The notes under the pieces: generated by a model
Told to the model about the DNA's origin: nothing
The model's database searches: none
Seen by the model: only the letters and a program-made list of their open reading frames with translations
In this document: positions 7,753-16,225 of the stretch, piece after piece
How positions within the stretch are numbered: position 1 is the first letter of the stretch
How the letters are laid out: each line of letters opens with the position of its first letter
NCBI RefSeq assembly: GCF_022023855.1
Contig: NZ_CP059449.1
Span: 916,501 to 980,500 of the forward strand
Reading direction: 5' to 3'
Origin: Azospirillum brasilense
Lineage (GTDB): Bacteria; Pseudomonadota; Alphaproteobacteria; Azospirillales; Azospirillaceae
DNA: 64,000 nucleotides
Program-made: the position numbers and the translations under genes

Positions 7753-9027
7753 TCAGCCGCCGTGCAATGCACAGCATCCCCCAAACGGCATAAAGGAGGG
7801 TTGGCTATTTCCGGTTGTGAAACGATCGTGAAGCCGATCGATGCCTGAATCGCTGCCGAAGTCGCGGCGTACCCGCGCGGCACCCGCCGCACCCAGCGCC
7901 GCGCGGCGGGCCGGGCCGCGGAGCAGCGACTCGAGCGCGCCGGCCAGCGCGGCGGGGTCCTCGGGGTCCACCAACGTGCCGGTGACCCCATCCTCGATCA
8001 GCTCGGCCACCGCGGCGGCGCGGGTGGACAGGCAGGCCAGCCCCTGGCTCTGCGCCTCCATCAGCACGTTGGGCAGCCCGTCACGGTCGCCGTCGCGCGC
8101 GGTGCGGCAGGGCAGGACGAACAGGTCGGCACGGCGGTACTGGGCGATCACCGCGTCCTGGGCCTTCGCCCCCTGCCAGTCGATCCGCCCCTCCAGCCCC
8201 AGCGCCGCCGCCTGCGCCTTCAGCGCGGACAGCCGGTCGCCGCCGCCGATGTGGGTCCAGCGCCAGTGCAGCCCGGCGGGCAGGCGCGCCAGCGCGTCGA
8301 GCAGCAGGTCGAAGCCCTTCTTCTCCACCGCCCGCCCGACCGACAGCAGCCGCACCGGGTCGGCGGGGTCGGACCCGTCGCGCGCCGGGCGCGCGTCCGG
8401 CGGGGCGGGGAAGCGGCTGAAGTCCAGGCCGTGGTAGAGCAGGTCCACCCGCTCCGGCTCAGGCGCCAGTTCGCGCAGGCGGGCGAGGCCGAGCGCGGTG
8501 CAGGTGACGCCCCAGCGAGCCTCGGCCAGCTTGTCCCGCAGGTCCCAGTCCGGCGAGGTCCAGATGTCCTTGGCGTGGGCGGAAAAGCTCCAGGGCAGGC
8601 CGGTCAGCAGTGCTGTGTAGCGCGCGACGCTGGCCGGGGTGTGCAGGAAATGGGTGTGCAGCCAAGTGACGTCCGCTGGCAGGTCCGCCGCCAGCACGCA
8701 GGCCTGGCCGAAGCGGCGCGCGCGGTTGCGGCTGGGGTCGCGCCGCAGGTCGGCCAGCCAGGCGGCCCGCGCCGCCGGCCAGCCGGGGCGCCGCCGCGCC
8801 GCGGCCAGCGCGCGCAGCACGCGGGCGGGCGCGTCGTGCAGATATTCGGGCAGATAGGTCACCGGGGCGGTGACGCGGCGGTTCAACTCGTGCACCGCCT
8901 TGTCGGTCGGTTGACGCAGGCTGACGATCAGTTGACGCAACCCCCGCCGTTCCAGCCCCAGAATCTCCTGCGCGATGAAGGTTTCCGACAGGCGGGGCCA
9001 GCCCTTGACGATGACGGCAATGGTCAC
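7753..9027 (-). CDS. Glycosyltransferase family 4 protein
   Basis: A 424-residue GT-B enzyme starting IAVIVKGWPRLSETFI, the opening seen in exopolysaccharide and colanic-acid-type glycosyltransferases. The donor domain shows LLSVGRAVEKKGFDLLLDAL and a DGLPNVLMEAQSQG motif, equivalent to EX7E with Asp in place of the first Glu. The GTG start overlaps the stop of the upstream glycosyltransferase by 4 bases, so the two are coupled. A cytosolic or membrane-associated role in building a surface glycan is likely; acceptor and sugar cannot be deduced. Confidence 0.9.
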   Translation of the reverse strand: MTIAVIVKGWPRLSETFIAQEILGLERRGLRQLIVSLRQPTDKAVHELNRRVTAPVTYLPEYLHDAPARVLRALAAARRRPGWPAARAAWLADLRRDPSRNRARRFGQACVLAADLPADVTWLHTHFLHTPASVARYTALLTGLPWSFSAHAKDIWTSPDWDLRDKLAEARWGVTCTALGLARLRELAPEPERVDLLYHGLDFSRFPAPPDARPARDGSDPADPVRLLSVGRAVEKKGFDLLLDALARLPAGLHWRWTHIGGGDRLSALKAQAAALGLEGRIDWQGAKAQDAVIAQYRRADLFVLPCRTARDGDRDGLPNVLMEAQSQGLACLSTRAAAVAELIEDGVTGTLVDPEDPAALAGALESLLRGPARRAALGAAGAARVRRDFGSDSGIDRLHDRFTTGNSQPSFMPFGGCCALHGG

Positions 9028-10256
9028 GCGGCGTCCCCGGCGGCCATCTGGCGTTCCGTGGCGCAGGGTTCGGAGGACAGCTCCGGAAGGTAGCGCGCCG
9101 ACAGGCGGTTGACGCTCTCCAACCCGCCGAGCAGGCCCGGCACTACGACCGAGGAGGGCGGCGCCTGCCAGGGCAGCCGCCGCAGCGCCGCCGCCATCGC
9201 CGCGGCGTCGCGCACCCCGTCGTCCATCAGGACGGAGACCAGACCCAGCTCCTGCGCGCGGGCGGCGCGGATGGTCTGCTCGCGCCGTGGCACCTCGCGC
9301 GGGACGATCAGCGCCTTCTTGTCGAAGGACAGGATCTCGCAGAAGGTGTTGTAGCCGCCCATGGCGACCACCCCCACCGCCCCTTGCATCAGCCGCTCGA
9401 TCCGCGCCTCGAAAGCGGTGGCCTCGACGTTGGGCAGGGCTTCCGCCCGGGCCAGGAACTCGGCCTGGAGGTCCGGCTGCATGAAGGGGCCGAACACCAG
9501 CACGGCGCGGTAGGGGATGCCGGGATCGCTCTCGTAGGCGCGCAGCACCCAATCGACCAGCGCCTCGCCGTCGCCGCCGCCGCCGGGGGTGACCAGGATG
9601 TAGGGTTCATCCGGCAGACCGGGACCGTGCGGGACCGCCGGGGGCACGGTGCGGTGCAGGTAGCCGGTGTAGACCATCTTGTCGCGCACCGACTGCGGGA
9701 CCTCGATCCCCTCCAGCGGGTCGCAGATCTGCGGCAGGCCGTAGGCCCAGATCTCGTCATACAGGTTTTCCAGTGCCGGCAGGACCTTCTTGCGCTCCCA
9801 CTCCGGGGCGAGCAGGGCCGGCTCGTCCATCACGTCGCGCAGGCCCAGAACCAGCGGCACGCCGCGGCCCTTCAGAAGCTCCAGCGTCTCCCGCACCTCG
9901 CCGCGCAGGCCGAGCGGTTCCTTGTCCACGATGAACAGGTCGGGCTGGTAGATCTCCGCCGTGTGGCGGATCAGCGAGGCCCGCATGGACAGGATCTCGT
10001 CGATGTCCAGATGCAGGTTCAGCGCCGTGTATTCCCCGTTGCGCAGCTTGATGACGCCGGGGATGCGCACGAAGTCCACCCGCGTGCGGAAGTCGAAGCT
10101 GCCGACGATGGGCGAGCCGGACAGGATCAGCACGGACAGGTTGCTGTAGCGTTCCACCAGCGCATGCGCGATGGCCCGGCAGCGGCGCAGATGGCCGAGG
10201 CCGAACGTGTCATGGCTGTAGATGAGCACGCGGCCCGAGGTCGGACGTTCGCTCAT
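9024..10256 (-). CDS. MurG-like glycosyltransferase (GT28-type C-terminus)
   Basis: A 410-residue protein opening RVLIYSHDTFGLGHLRRCRAIAHAL, with a C-terminal GGYNTFCEILSF segment followed by PREVPRREQTIRA, like the UDP-sugar binding half of MurG. It is not murG itself: length, neighbours and N-terminus differ. First gene of a leftward glycosyltransferase pair, divergent from the unusual ABC exporter with 193 bases between. A second, distant MurG-like gene stands on the other arm at 13592, so the island has two enzymes of this type. Confidence 0.85.
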   Translation of the reverse strand: MSERPTSGRVLIYSHDTFGLGHLRRCRAIAHALVERYSNLSVLILSGSPIVGSFDFRTRVDFVRIPGVIKLRNGEYTALNLHLDIDEILSMRASLIRHTAEIYQPDLFIVDKEPLGLRGEVRETLELLKGRGVPLVLGLRDVMDEPALLAPEWERKKVLPALENLYDEIWAYGLPQICDPLEGIEVPQSVRDKMVYTGYLHRTVPPAVPHGPGLPDEPYILVTPGGGGDGEALVDWVLRAYESDPGIPYRAVLVFGPFMQPDLQAEFLARAEALPNVEATAFEARIERLMQGAVGVVAMGGYNTFCEILSFDKKALIVPREVPRREQTIRAARAQELGLVSVLMDDGVRDAAAMAAALRRLPWQAPPSSVVVPGLLGGLESVNRLSARYLPELSSEPCATERQMAAGDAA

Positions 10257-10449
10257 GAAGTTCCTACCTCTCCCGATTGGCCTCTTGTGTCCGGCCGCGG
10301 CTTGGCCGATGAACGGGTGTGCGTCATGCCGCCGTCACAATGGCGGCAGACCGCGTGCAGGCAAACCACAGTCCCAGCGGCCAAGCGGCAGAGGGGGTAA
10401 GGTTTCTGCCTGCTCCCGGCACCGGCGTCCCCTTGCGTAGAATGGCGCT

Positions 10450-13089
10450 ATGGAATCCAGCATTTTCCGATTCATCCTTCGGCACAGCGTCCGTCAGCAG
10501 ATCGTGCTGACCCTGATGACCCTGGCGTCCTTTCCCTTCCTCTATGCCTCGCTCGACCTTCCGAAGAGGATCGTCAACGAGGCGATCGCCGGGAAGAAGC
10601 TGCCTGAATCCTTCCTCGGCTTCCATCTCGATCAGGTGACCTACCTGTTCGTCCTATGCGGACTGTTCCTGACTTTGGTGCTGGTCAACGGCGCGTTCAA
10701 GTACGTCATCAACACCTACAAGGGCCGGCTGGGCGAGCGGATGCTGCGCCGGCTGCGCTACGAGCTGTACGTGCGCGTCCTGCGCTTCCCCCTGCCCCGC
10801 TTCCGCAAGATGTCGCCCGGGGAGATCATCCCCATGATCACGGCGGAGGTGGAGCCGCTGGGCGGCTTCATCGGGGACGCCATCGCCATCCCGGTGTTCC
10901 AGGGCGGCACCCTGCTGGTCTACATCGCCTTCATCTTCGTCCAGGACCCGGTTCTGGGGGCAGCGGCGGTGTCGCTGTACCCGTTCCAAGGCTGGCTCAT
11001 CCCACGGCTGCAGCGCAAGGTCAATCAGCTTGGCAAACAGCGCGTACGTGCCATGCGCCAGATCGCCGACCGGATCGGCGAGACGGTGTCCGGCATCCAG
11101 GAGGTGCACACCCACAACACCGCGTCCTGGCATCTCGCCGATCTCAGCCACCGCCTGGGCGACGTGTACCGTATCCGTTTCGAGATTTACCAAAGAAAGT
11201 TTTTTGTCAAATTCCTAAACAATTTCATAAACCAGCTGACCCCGTTCTTCTTCTATTCGATCGGCGGCTATCTGGTGATCCACGGCCAGCTGTCCTTCGG
11301 CGCGCTGGTCGCGGTGCTGGCCGCCTACAAGGACTTGGCCGCTCCTTGGAAGGAGCTTCTCGATTGGTACCAGCAGAAGGAGGACAACCGGATCAAGTAC
11401 GAGCAGGTGGTGGAGCAGTTCCATGTCCCCGACCTGCTGGCCGAACGCCTGCTGCGCGAGGAGGAGGACGTTCCGTTCAAGGGCAGCCTGTCCTTCCGCA
11501 ACGTCGCGTTCGGGGAGGACGGCGGGTCGCCCATCCTGGAGGGGGTGACCTGCGACATCCCGCTGGACGGCCACACCGCGCTGATCGGCGTCGGCTCCGG
11601 GCGGGACGAGCTGGCGCAGCTCGCCGCGCGCGTGCTGCTGCCCTCGTCGGGCCAGATCCGGCTGGGCGAGCGCGACTATGCGGAGCTGCCGGAGAGCGTG
11701 ACCGGGCGGCGCGCCGCCTATGTCGGCGCCACCCCATACCTGTTCTCGGCCTCGCTCTACGACAACCTCGTCTACGGGCTGCGCCACCGGCCGCTGCGTG
11801 AGAACGGCGACAGTGAGGAAGCGGCGGAGCGGCGCAAGCGCCGGATGGCCGAGTCGGTGCTGTCCGGCAACGCCACCGACGACGTGGACGCCGACTGGAT
11901 CGACTACGCCGCCGCCGGCTGCGACGGGCCGGAGGACCTGAAGGCCCGCATCCTGCGCGTGGTGACGATGGTCTCGCTTCAGGACGACGTGTACGGCATG
12001 GGCCTCAACCGCACCGTCGATCCGGAGCGGCGCCCCGACGTGGCCGCCCGCGTGCTGGAGGCGCGCGACGCCATGCGCGCCACGATGCTGAACAACCCGG
12101 ACCTGGGGCGGCTGGTGGAGCGCTTCGACCCCGCCCGCTACGCCGCGAACGCTACGCTGGCGGAAAATCTGCTGTTCGGCACGCCGGTCGGCCCGATCTT
12201 CCAGACCGACGCGCTGGCCTCCAACCCCTACATGCTGCATGTGCTGGACAAGGTGGGGCTGACCGACACCATCCTGGAGACCGGCCACAAGGTGGCGGAA
12301 ACCATGGTCGAGCTGTTCGCCGGCCTGCCGCCCGGCCACGAGTTCTTCGAGCGCTTCTCCTTCATCGGCTTCGCCGAGCTGCCGGAGTATCAGGGCATCC
12401 TGGCACGCACCGCGAAGGAGGGGCTGGGCGCGCTGCGGCCCGAGGAGCGGACGCGCCTGATGACCCTGCCCTTCAAGCTGATCGGCGCCCGCCACCGTCT
12501 GGGTCTGATGACCCCGGACCTGGAGAAGAAGCTCTTGCAGGCGCGGCACCTCTTCGCCAGCGACCTGCCGGCGGACCTGAAGCACGCCGTCGCCTTCTTT
12601 GACCCGGAGGCCTACAACGCCGCAGCCAGCATCCAGGACAACATCCTGTTCGGCAAGATGGTCTACGGGCAGGCGCAGGTGCAATCCAAGGTGGGCCGCA
12701 TCGTGGCGGATCTGGTGGACCAGCTTCACCTGCGCGACACCATCGTGGAGGTCGGGCTGGACCATCCCGTGGGGGTCGCCGGGTCGCGCCTGTCCGCGGC
12801 GCAGCGCCAGAAGGCGGCGCTGGCCCGCGCCCTGCTGAAGCGGCCGGACCTGCTGGTGCTGAGCGAGGCGACCAGCGGACTGGACACCAGCAGCCAGACC
12901 AAGGTGCATTCCGCCATCATGGGGGAACGCAAAGGATGTGGTCTTGTGTGGGTTCTGCACCGCGCCGGCTTGGCACGGGCGTTCGAGCGAGTCATTGTAA
13001 TGAAGGACGGGCGAATCGCCGAACATGGGCGCTTCGACGAGTTGAACAGGCCCGGTACGTTGTTGCATGAATTGGTGTCCGCCGAATAA
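10450..13089 (+). CDS. Atypical ABC exporter with degenerate, expanded nucleotide-binding domain
   Basis: An 879-residue membrane protein. Residues 1-330 form a type-I exporter membrane domain. The ATPase half is abnormal: Walker A reads GVGSGRDE (380-387; invariant Lys and Ser replaced by Arg and Asp), the Q-loop Gln is missing (YVGATPYLF near 424), the signature is LSAAQ (781-785), and Walker B reads LLVLSEA (801-807; Asp replaced by Ser, Glu kept). SGLD and the H-loop His (VLHR) remain. Walker A and signature are about 400 residues apart instead of about 110. The insert repeats the post-Q-loop pattern three times (SLYDNLVYG, TLAENLLFG, SIQDNILFG). The frame is intact, so this is not a simple pseudogene. 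Followed by a cNMP-binding gene 28 bases later. Confidence 0.8.
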   Translation: MESSIFRFILRHSVRQQIVLTLMTLASFPFLYASLDLPKRIVNEAIAGKKLPESFLGFHLDQVTYLFVLCGLFLTLVLVNGAFKYVINTYKGRLGERMLRRLRYELYVRVLRFPLPRFRKMSPGEIIPMITAEVEPLGGFIGDAIAIPVFQGGTLLVYIAFIFVQDPVLGAAAVSLYPFQGWLIPRLQRKVNQLGKQRVRAMRQIADRIGETVSGIQEVHTHNTASWHLADLSHRLGDVYRIRFEIYQRKFFVKFLNNFINQLTPFFFYSIGGYLVIHGQLSFGALVAVLAAYKDLAAPWKELLDWYQQKEDNRIKYEQVVEQFHVPDLLAERLLREEEDVPFKGSLSFRNVAFGEDGGSPILEGVTCDIPLDGHTALIGVGSGRDELAQLAARVLLPSSGQIRLGERDYAELPESVTGRRAAYVGATPYLFSASLYDNLVYGLRHRPLRENGDSEEAAERRKRRMAESVLSGNATDDVDADWIDYAAAGCDGPEDLKARILRVVTMVSLQDDVYGMGLNRTVDPERRPDVAARVLEARDAMRATMLNNPDLGRLVERFDPARYAANATLAENLLFGTPVGPIFQTDALASNPYMLHVLDKVGLTDTILETGHKVAETMVELFAGLPPGHEFFERFSFIGFAELPEYQGILARTAKEGLGALRPEERTRLMTLPFKLIGARHRLGLMTPDLEKKLLQARHLFASDLPADLKHAVAFFDPEAYNAAASIQDNILFGKMVYGQAQVQSKVGRIVADLVDQLHLRDTIVEVGLDHPVGVAGSRLSAAQRQKAALARALLKRPDLLVLSEATSGLDTSSQTKVHSAIMGERKGCGLVWVLHRAGLARAFERVIVMKDGRIAEHGRFDELNRPGTLLHELVSAE

Positions 13090-13117
13090 AGCCGGCGGCG
13101 TTGAGGAGGCAGACGGC

Positions 13118-13573
13118 ATGAGCATCGCCGAAGAAGTCAATTGCCTGCGCAGGATTCCCCTGTTCGCCAACATCGACACTGCCAAGCTCAAGCTTCTCGC
13201 CTTCACCAGCGAACGGTTGAGCTTCCGGTCCGGCGACATCCTGTTCGAGCAGGACGAGATGGGCACCTGCGCCTACATCCTGCTGCGCGGGGAGGCCGAG
13301 GTGATCGTGACCGGCCCCGGCGGGCCGCTGACCGTCGCGACGCTGGGGTCCAACGAGATCGTCGGCGAGATCGCCATCCTGTGCGACGTGCCGCGCACCG
13401 CCACCGTCCGTGCCAGCACCGACCTGGAGGCGCTGTGCGTGCCGAAGGACCATTTCCTTCAGATGATCGCCGACTTCCCGCAGATGGGGCTGGAGATCAT
13501 GCGTTCCCTGGCCCACCGCCTGGAGCAGACGACGACGCGCCTGCGCGAGGTGCTGGCCGCCCAGGCGATCTGA
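13118..13573 (+). CDS. Stand-alone cyclic-nucleotide-binding domain protein
   Basis: A 151-residue Crp-type cNMP-binding domain with no DNA-binding domain. The phosphate-binding cassette is complete (GEIAILCDVPRTATV, with the Glu and Arg that hold the cyclic phosphate and ribose), so ligand binding is expected. A short C-terminal helix (EIMRSLAHRLEQTTTRLREVLAAQ) could dimerise or contact a partner. The ATG start is backed by GAGGAGG upstream. Its position directly behind the degenerate ABC gene suggests a regulatory subunit; this is inference. Confidence 0.88.
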   Translation: MSIAEEVNCLRRIPLFANIDTAKLKLLAFTSERLSFRSGDILFEQDEMGTCAYILLRGEAEVIVTGPGGPLTVATLGSNEIVGEIAILCDVPRTATVRASTDLEALCVPKDHFLQMIADFPQMGLEIMRSLAHRLEQTTTRLREVLAAQAI

Positions 13574-13591
13574 CGCCTTCCGGCCGCCCCC

Positions 13592-14749
13592 ATGCGTGTC
13601 CTTTTCCACGTCCAGCATCTGCTGGGCATCGGCCACGACCGCCGCGCCGCGCTGATCACCCGGGGACTGGCCGAGGCGGGCGTCGCCGTCACCGTGCTGC
13701 GCGGCGGGCATCCGGTGCCGGGGATCGTTTACGGCCCGGCGGCGGAGATCGTCCAGCTCCCCCCCGCCCGCGCCGCCGACAGCGGCTTCAAGACCCTGCT
13801 CGACGAGCACGACCGGCCCATCGACGACGCGTGGCGCGCCCGGCGCCGCGCCGCGGTTCTGGAAACCCATGAGCGGGTACGGCCCGACGCGCTGCTGATC
13901 GAATCCTTCCCCTTCGGGCGCCGCGCTTTCCGGTTCGAGCTTCTGCCGCTGCTGGAGGCCGCCAAGGCCGGCGGGGCGGTCACCGCCGCGTCGGTGCGCG
14001 ACATCCTGGTGACCAAGGCCAAGCCGGAGCGGCTGGAGGAAACCGTTTCGACGGTGGAACGGCTGTTCGATCATGTGCTGGTCCATGGCGACCCGGAGCT
14101 GATCCCCTTCGCGGCGACCTTCCCCGCCGCCGCGCGGATCGCCGACCGCATCCGCTACACCGGTTACGTCGCAGCCCCGCAGGGCGGCGCTGCGACCGGC
14201 GCCGACGGCACCGGCGAGGTGATCGTGTCGGTGGGCGGCGGCGCGGTCGGCCTGCCGCTGCTGCGGGCGGCCCTGGCGGTGCGTGCGTCAACTCCCGCCG
14301 GACTTGACGCACCCTGGCGCCTGCTGGCCGGTCCGGACGTGCCGGAGGCGGATTTCCGCGCGCTCGCCGCCGCGGCACCGCCGGGCACCGTCGTGGAGCG
14401 GGCGCGGCCCGACTTCCCCGCCCTGCTCCGCCGCTGCCGCCTGTCGATCAGCCAGGCCGGCTACAACACCGTGCTCGACGTGCTCCAGGCCGGCTGCCGG
14501 GCGGTCGTCGTTCCCTTCGCCGCGGGCAGCGAGACGGAGCAGGCCACCCGCGCCCGCCTGCTGGAGGAGCGGGGCCGGCTGGCCGTGGTCGACGAAGCCA
14601 CCCTGACCCCGGAAACCCTGGCCGCGGGCGTTGCCAGGACGCTCGCCCTGCCCCCGGCGCCGGCCATCCCGCTGCGCCTGGACGGTGCCGCCACCACCGC
14701 CCGGCTGCTGTTGGACGCGGTGGCCTACCGCCAAGGCAACAGGCGCTAA
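13592..14749 (+). CDS. MurG-like glycosyltransferase
   Basis: A 385-residue GT-B protein beginning MRVLFHVQHLLGIGHDRRAALI, distantly similar in plan to the gene at 9024. The C-terminal half contains a UDP-sugar-site-like SISQAGYNTVLDVLQAG followed by VVVPFAAGSETEQATRA. It follows the cNMP-binding gene by 18 bases and is probably in the same operon. A 9-bp inverted repeat (14283-14291 with 14304-14312) lies within the coding sequence. Sugar and acceptor unknown. Confidence 0.83.
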   Translation: MRVLFHVQHLLGIGHDRRAALITRGLAEAGVAVTVLRGGHPVPGIVYGPAAEIVQLPPARAADSGFKTLLDEHDRPIDDAWRARRRAAVLETHERVRPDALLIESFPFGRRAFRFELLPLLEAAKAGGAVTAASVRDILVTKAKPERLEETVSTVERLFDHVLVHGDPELIPFAATFPAAARIADRIRYTGYVAAPQGGAATGADGTGEVIVSVGGGAVGLPLLRAALAVRASTPAGLDAPWRLLAGPDVPEADFRALAAAAPPGTVVERARPDFPALLRRCRLSISQAGYNTVLDVLQAGCRAVVVPFAAGSETEQATRARLLEERGRLAVVDEATLTPETLAAGVARTLALPPAPAIPLRLDGAATTARLLLDAVAYRQGNRR

Positions 14750-14821
14750 ACCAATCAAGACGCTTGGATTTTTCCAGTGCGGGGGCCATGCTTACGGTCA
14801 CCGCGTTCGCTGTCCTTCTAA

Positions 14822-14844
14822 CCCTCTCCCCGGAGGGGAGAGGG
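14822..14844. repeat. GC-rich palindromic repeat between genes
   Basis: A perfect 10-bp inverted repeat, CCCTCTCCCC and GGGGAGAGGG, around GGA. It lies 20 bases before the deacetylase start and could form a hairpin that affects translation or termination. It resembles the core of the 43-bp repeat at 5865 and 5990. Confidence 0.6.
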
Positions 14845-14863
14845 AACAGAACAGGCGATAACC

Positions 14864-15664
14864 GTGACCGCAACCGCCCCTTCCGACAGCCCGCCGCGCG
14901 CCGGTTGGGACGCGTTGACCGCCGAGCTGGACGCCTGGGCCGCTGCCGAGCGCACCGCCACCCTCTGGTGGCGTGACGACGACGCCGTCGAGCCGACGTC
15001 AGGGCTCGACCGGATGATCGCCCTGTCCGTCGAGACCGGGGCGCCGCTGGCCCTGGCGGTCATCCCCGCAGGGGTCACGGACGCCCTCGCCCCCGTTGTG
15101 GACGCGGCCCCCACCGTCACGGTGCTTCAGCATGGCTGGTCGCACATCAACCATGCCGCTCCCCCCGCGAAGAAGGCGGAGCTTGGCGCGGACCGGCCCG
15201 CCGCCGCTGTGCTGGCGGAACTGGCCGAGGGGCGGAGCGTGCTGGACCGTCGGTTCGGGCTGCGCGCCCTGCCCGTTCTGGTGCCGCCCTGGAACCGCAT
15301 CGCGCCCGGCGTGGCCGCGGGCCTGCACGGCGCGGGCTTCGTCGGCCTATCGGTGTTCGGGCCGCGACGTGTGTCAACCGTCAACATGATGTGTGTCAAT
15401 ACACACATCGATCCGGTGGCCTGGAAGAACGGCAAGCGCTTCCTGGGCGACGCGGAGTCGCTGGGCATGACGGTCGCCCATCTGCGCGCCCGGCGGCTGG
15501 GCGCGGTGGACGCGGCGGAGGCGACCGGCCTGCTGACGCATCATTTGGCGATGGACGGTGAAACCTGGGCCTTCACCGCGCGTTTCCTGACCGAGACCCG
15601 CCGCCACCCGGCGGCTCGTTGGCTGTCCGCTGATACCTTGTTCGCCGCAGAAGGACTTCGCTGA
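14864..15664 (+). CDS. Polysaccharide deacetylase-like protein
   Basis: A 266-residue NodB-like (carbohydrate esterase 4 fold) protein with GTG start. [13 protein letters not shown] supplies the Asp pair and [11 protein letters not shown] the His residues of the metal site; PPWNRIAP fits the later conserved segment. No signal peptide is seen, so it may act in the cytoplasm or be a divergent member. It ends 3 bases before the next gene and heads a tight run into the peptide importer. Residues about 168-182 ([14 protein letters not shown]) use AT-richer codons than the rest of the gene. Confidence 0.8.
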   Translation: MTATAPSDSPPRAGWDALTAELDAWAAAERTATLWWRDDDAVEPTSGLDRMIALSVETGAPLALAVIPAGVTDALAPVVDAAPTVTVLQHGWSHINHAAPPAKKAELGADRPAAAVLAELAEGRSVLDRRFGLRALPVLVPPWNRIAPGVAAGLHGAGFVGLSVFGPRRVSTVNMMCVNTHIDPVAWKNGKRFLGDAESLGMTVAHLRARRLGAVDAAEATGLLTHHLAMDGETWAFTARFLTETRRHPAARWLSADTLFAAEGLR

Positions 15665-15667
15665 GAC

Positions 15668-16225
15668 ATGGCCGAGCTGCCCATGGCCAGACCCTCGACC
15701 AGAGAGACGCCGAGCGTCGCGGAGATGCGCTACCCCGCCGGGGCGCTCGCCGGCGACTACGCGCGGGCCGGGGCGGGGCTGGCACTGACGGTGCTGCCGC
15801 TGGCCTTCCTGCCCGTCATCCCCTGGATCGCCGTGCCGCTGGGGGCCTGCGCGGTGCTGTTCGCGGTCTTCGCGGCGCGCACCCTGCAACGCCAGCTGAC
15901 CCGCCTGACCATGGACGGCGAGGGCTTGCGGGCCGACGGGCCGCTGGGCGGCGCCATCCGCTGGGACGCGCTGTCCGGGCTGAAGCTGCGCTACTACGCG
16001 ACCAGGCGGGGGCGCGACGACGGCTGGATGCAGGCGGCTCTGACGGGTGGCGGCACGACCCTGCGCTTCGACAGCAACCTGGAGGGCTTCGACGCGCTGA
16101 TCGAACAGGCCGCCCTCGCCGCCGGGCGCAACGGCGTGGCGCTGACCCCGGTGACGGTGGACAATCTGATCGCCCTCGGCATCGAGCCGCCGGAGGACCC
16201 CAACGAAAAGAGGCCGGCGCCATGA
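15668..16225 (+). CDS. Small membrane protein of unknown function
   Basis: A 185-residue protein I do not recognise. Residues about 33-70 form two membrane segments ([20 protein letters not shown] and [16 protein letters not shown]). The remaining soluble part ([19 protein letters not shown]... through [16 protein letters not shown]) looks like a small beta-rich, PH-like domain. It overlaps the start of the ABC ATPase gene by 4 bases (ATGA) and follows the deacetylase by 3 bases, so it is firmly in the same operon. Confidence 0.7.
   Translation: MAELPMARPSTRETPSVAEMRYPAGALAGDYARAGAGLALTVLPLAFLPVIPWIAVPLGACAVLFAVFAARTLQRQLTRLTMDGEGLRADGPLGGAIRWDALSGLKLRYYATRRGRDDGWMQAALTGGGTTLRFDSNLEGFDALIEQAALAAGRNGVALTPVTVDNLIALGIEPPEDPNEKRPAP

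Noticed and set aside
10450-13089. Calling the ABC exporter a pseudogene
   Set aside because: The frame is intact over 879 codons with normal codon bias in most of its length, so degenerate motifs look like functional divergence rather than decay.
11215-13266. A 683-codon antisense frame over the atypical ABC gene
   Set aside because: His/Gln/Val-rich composition typical of shadows. The sense frame has clear ABC motifs.
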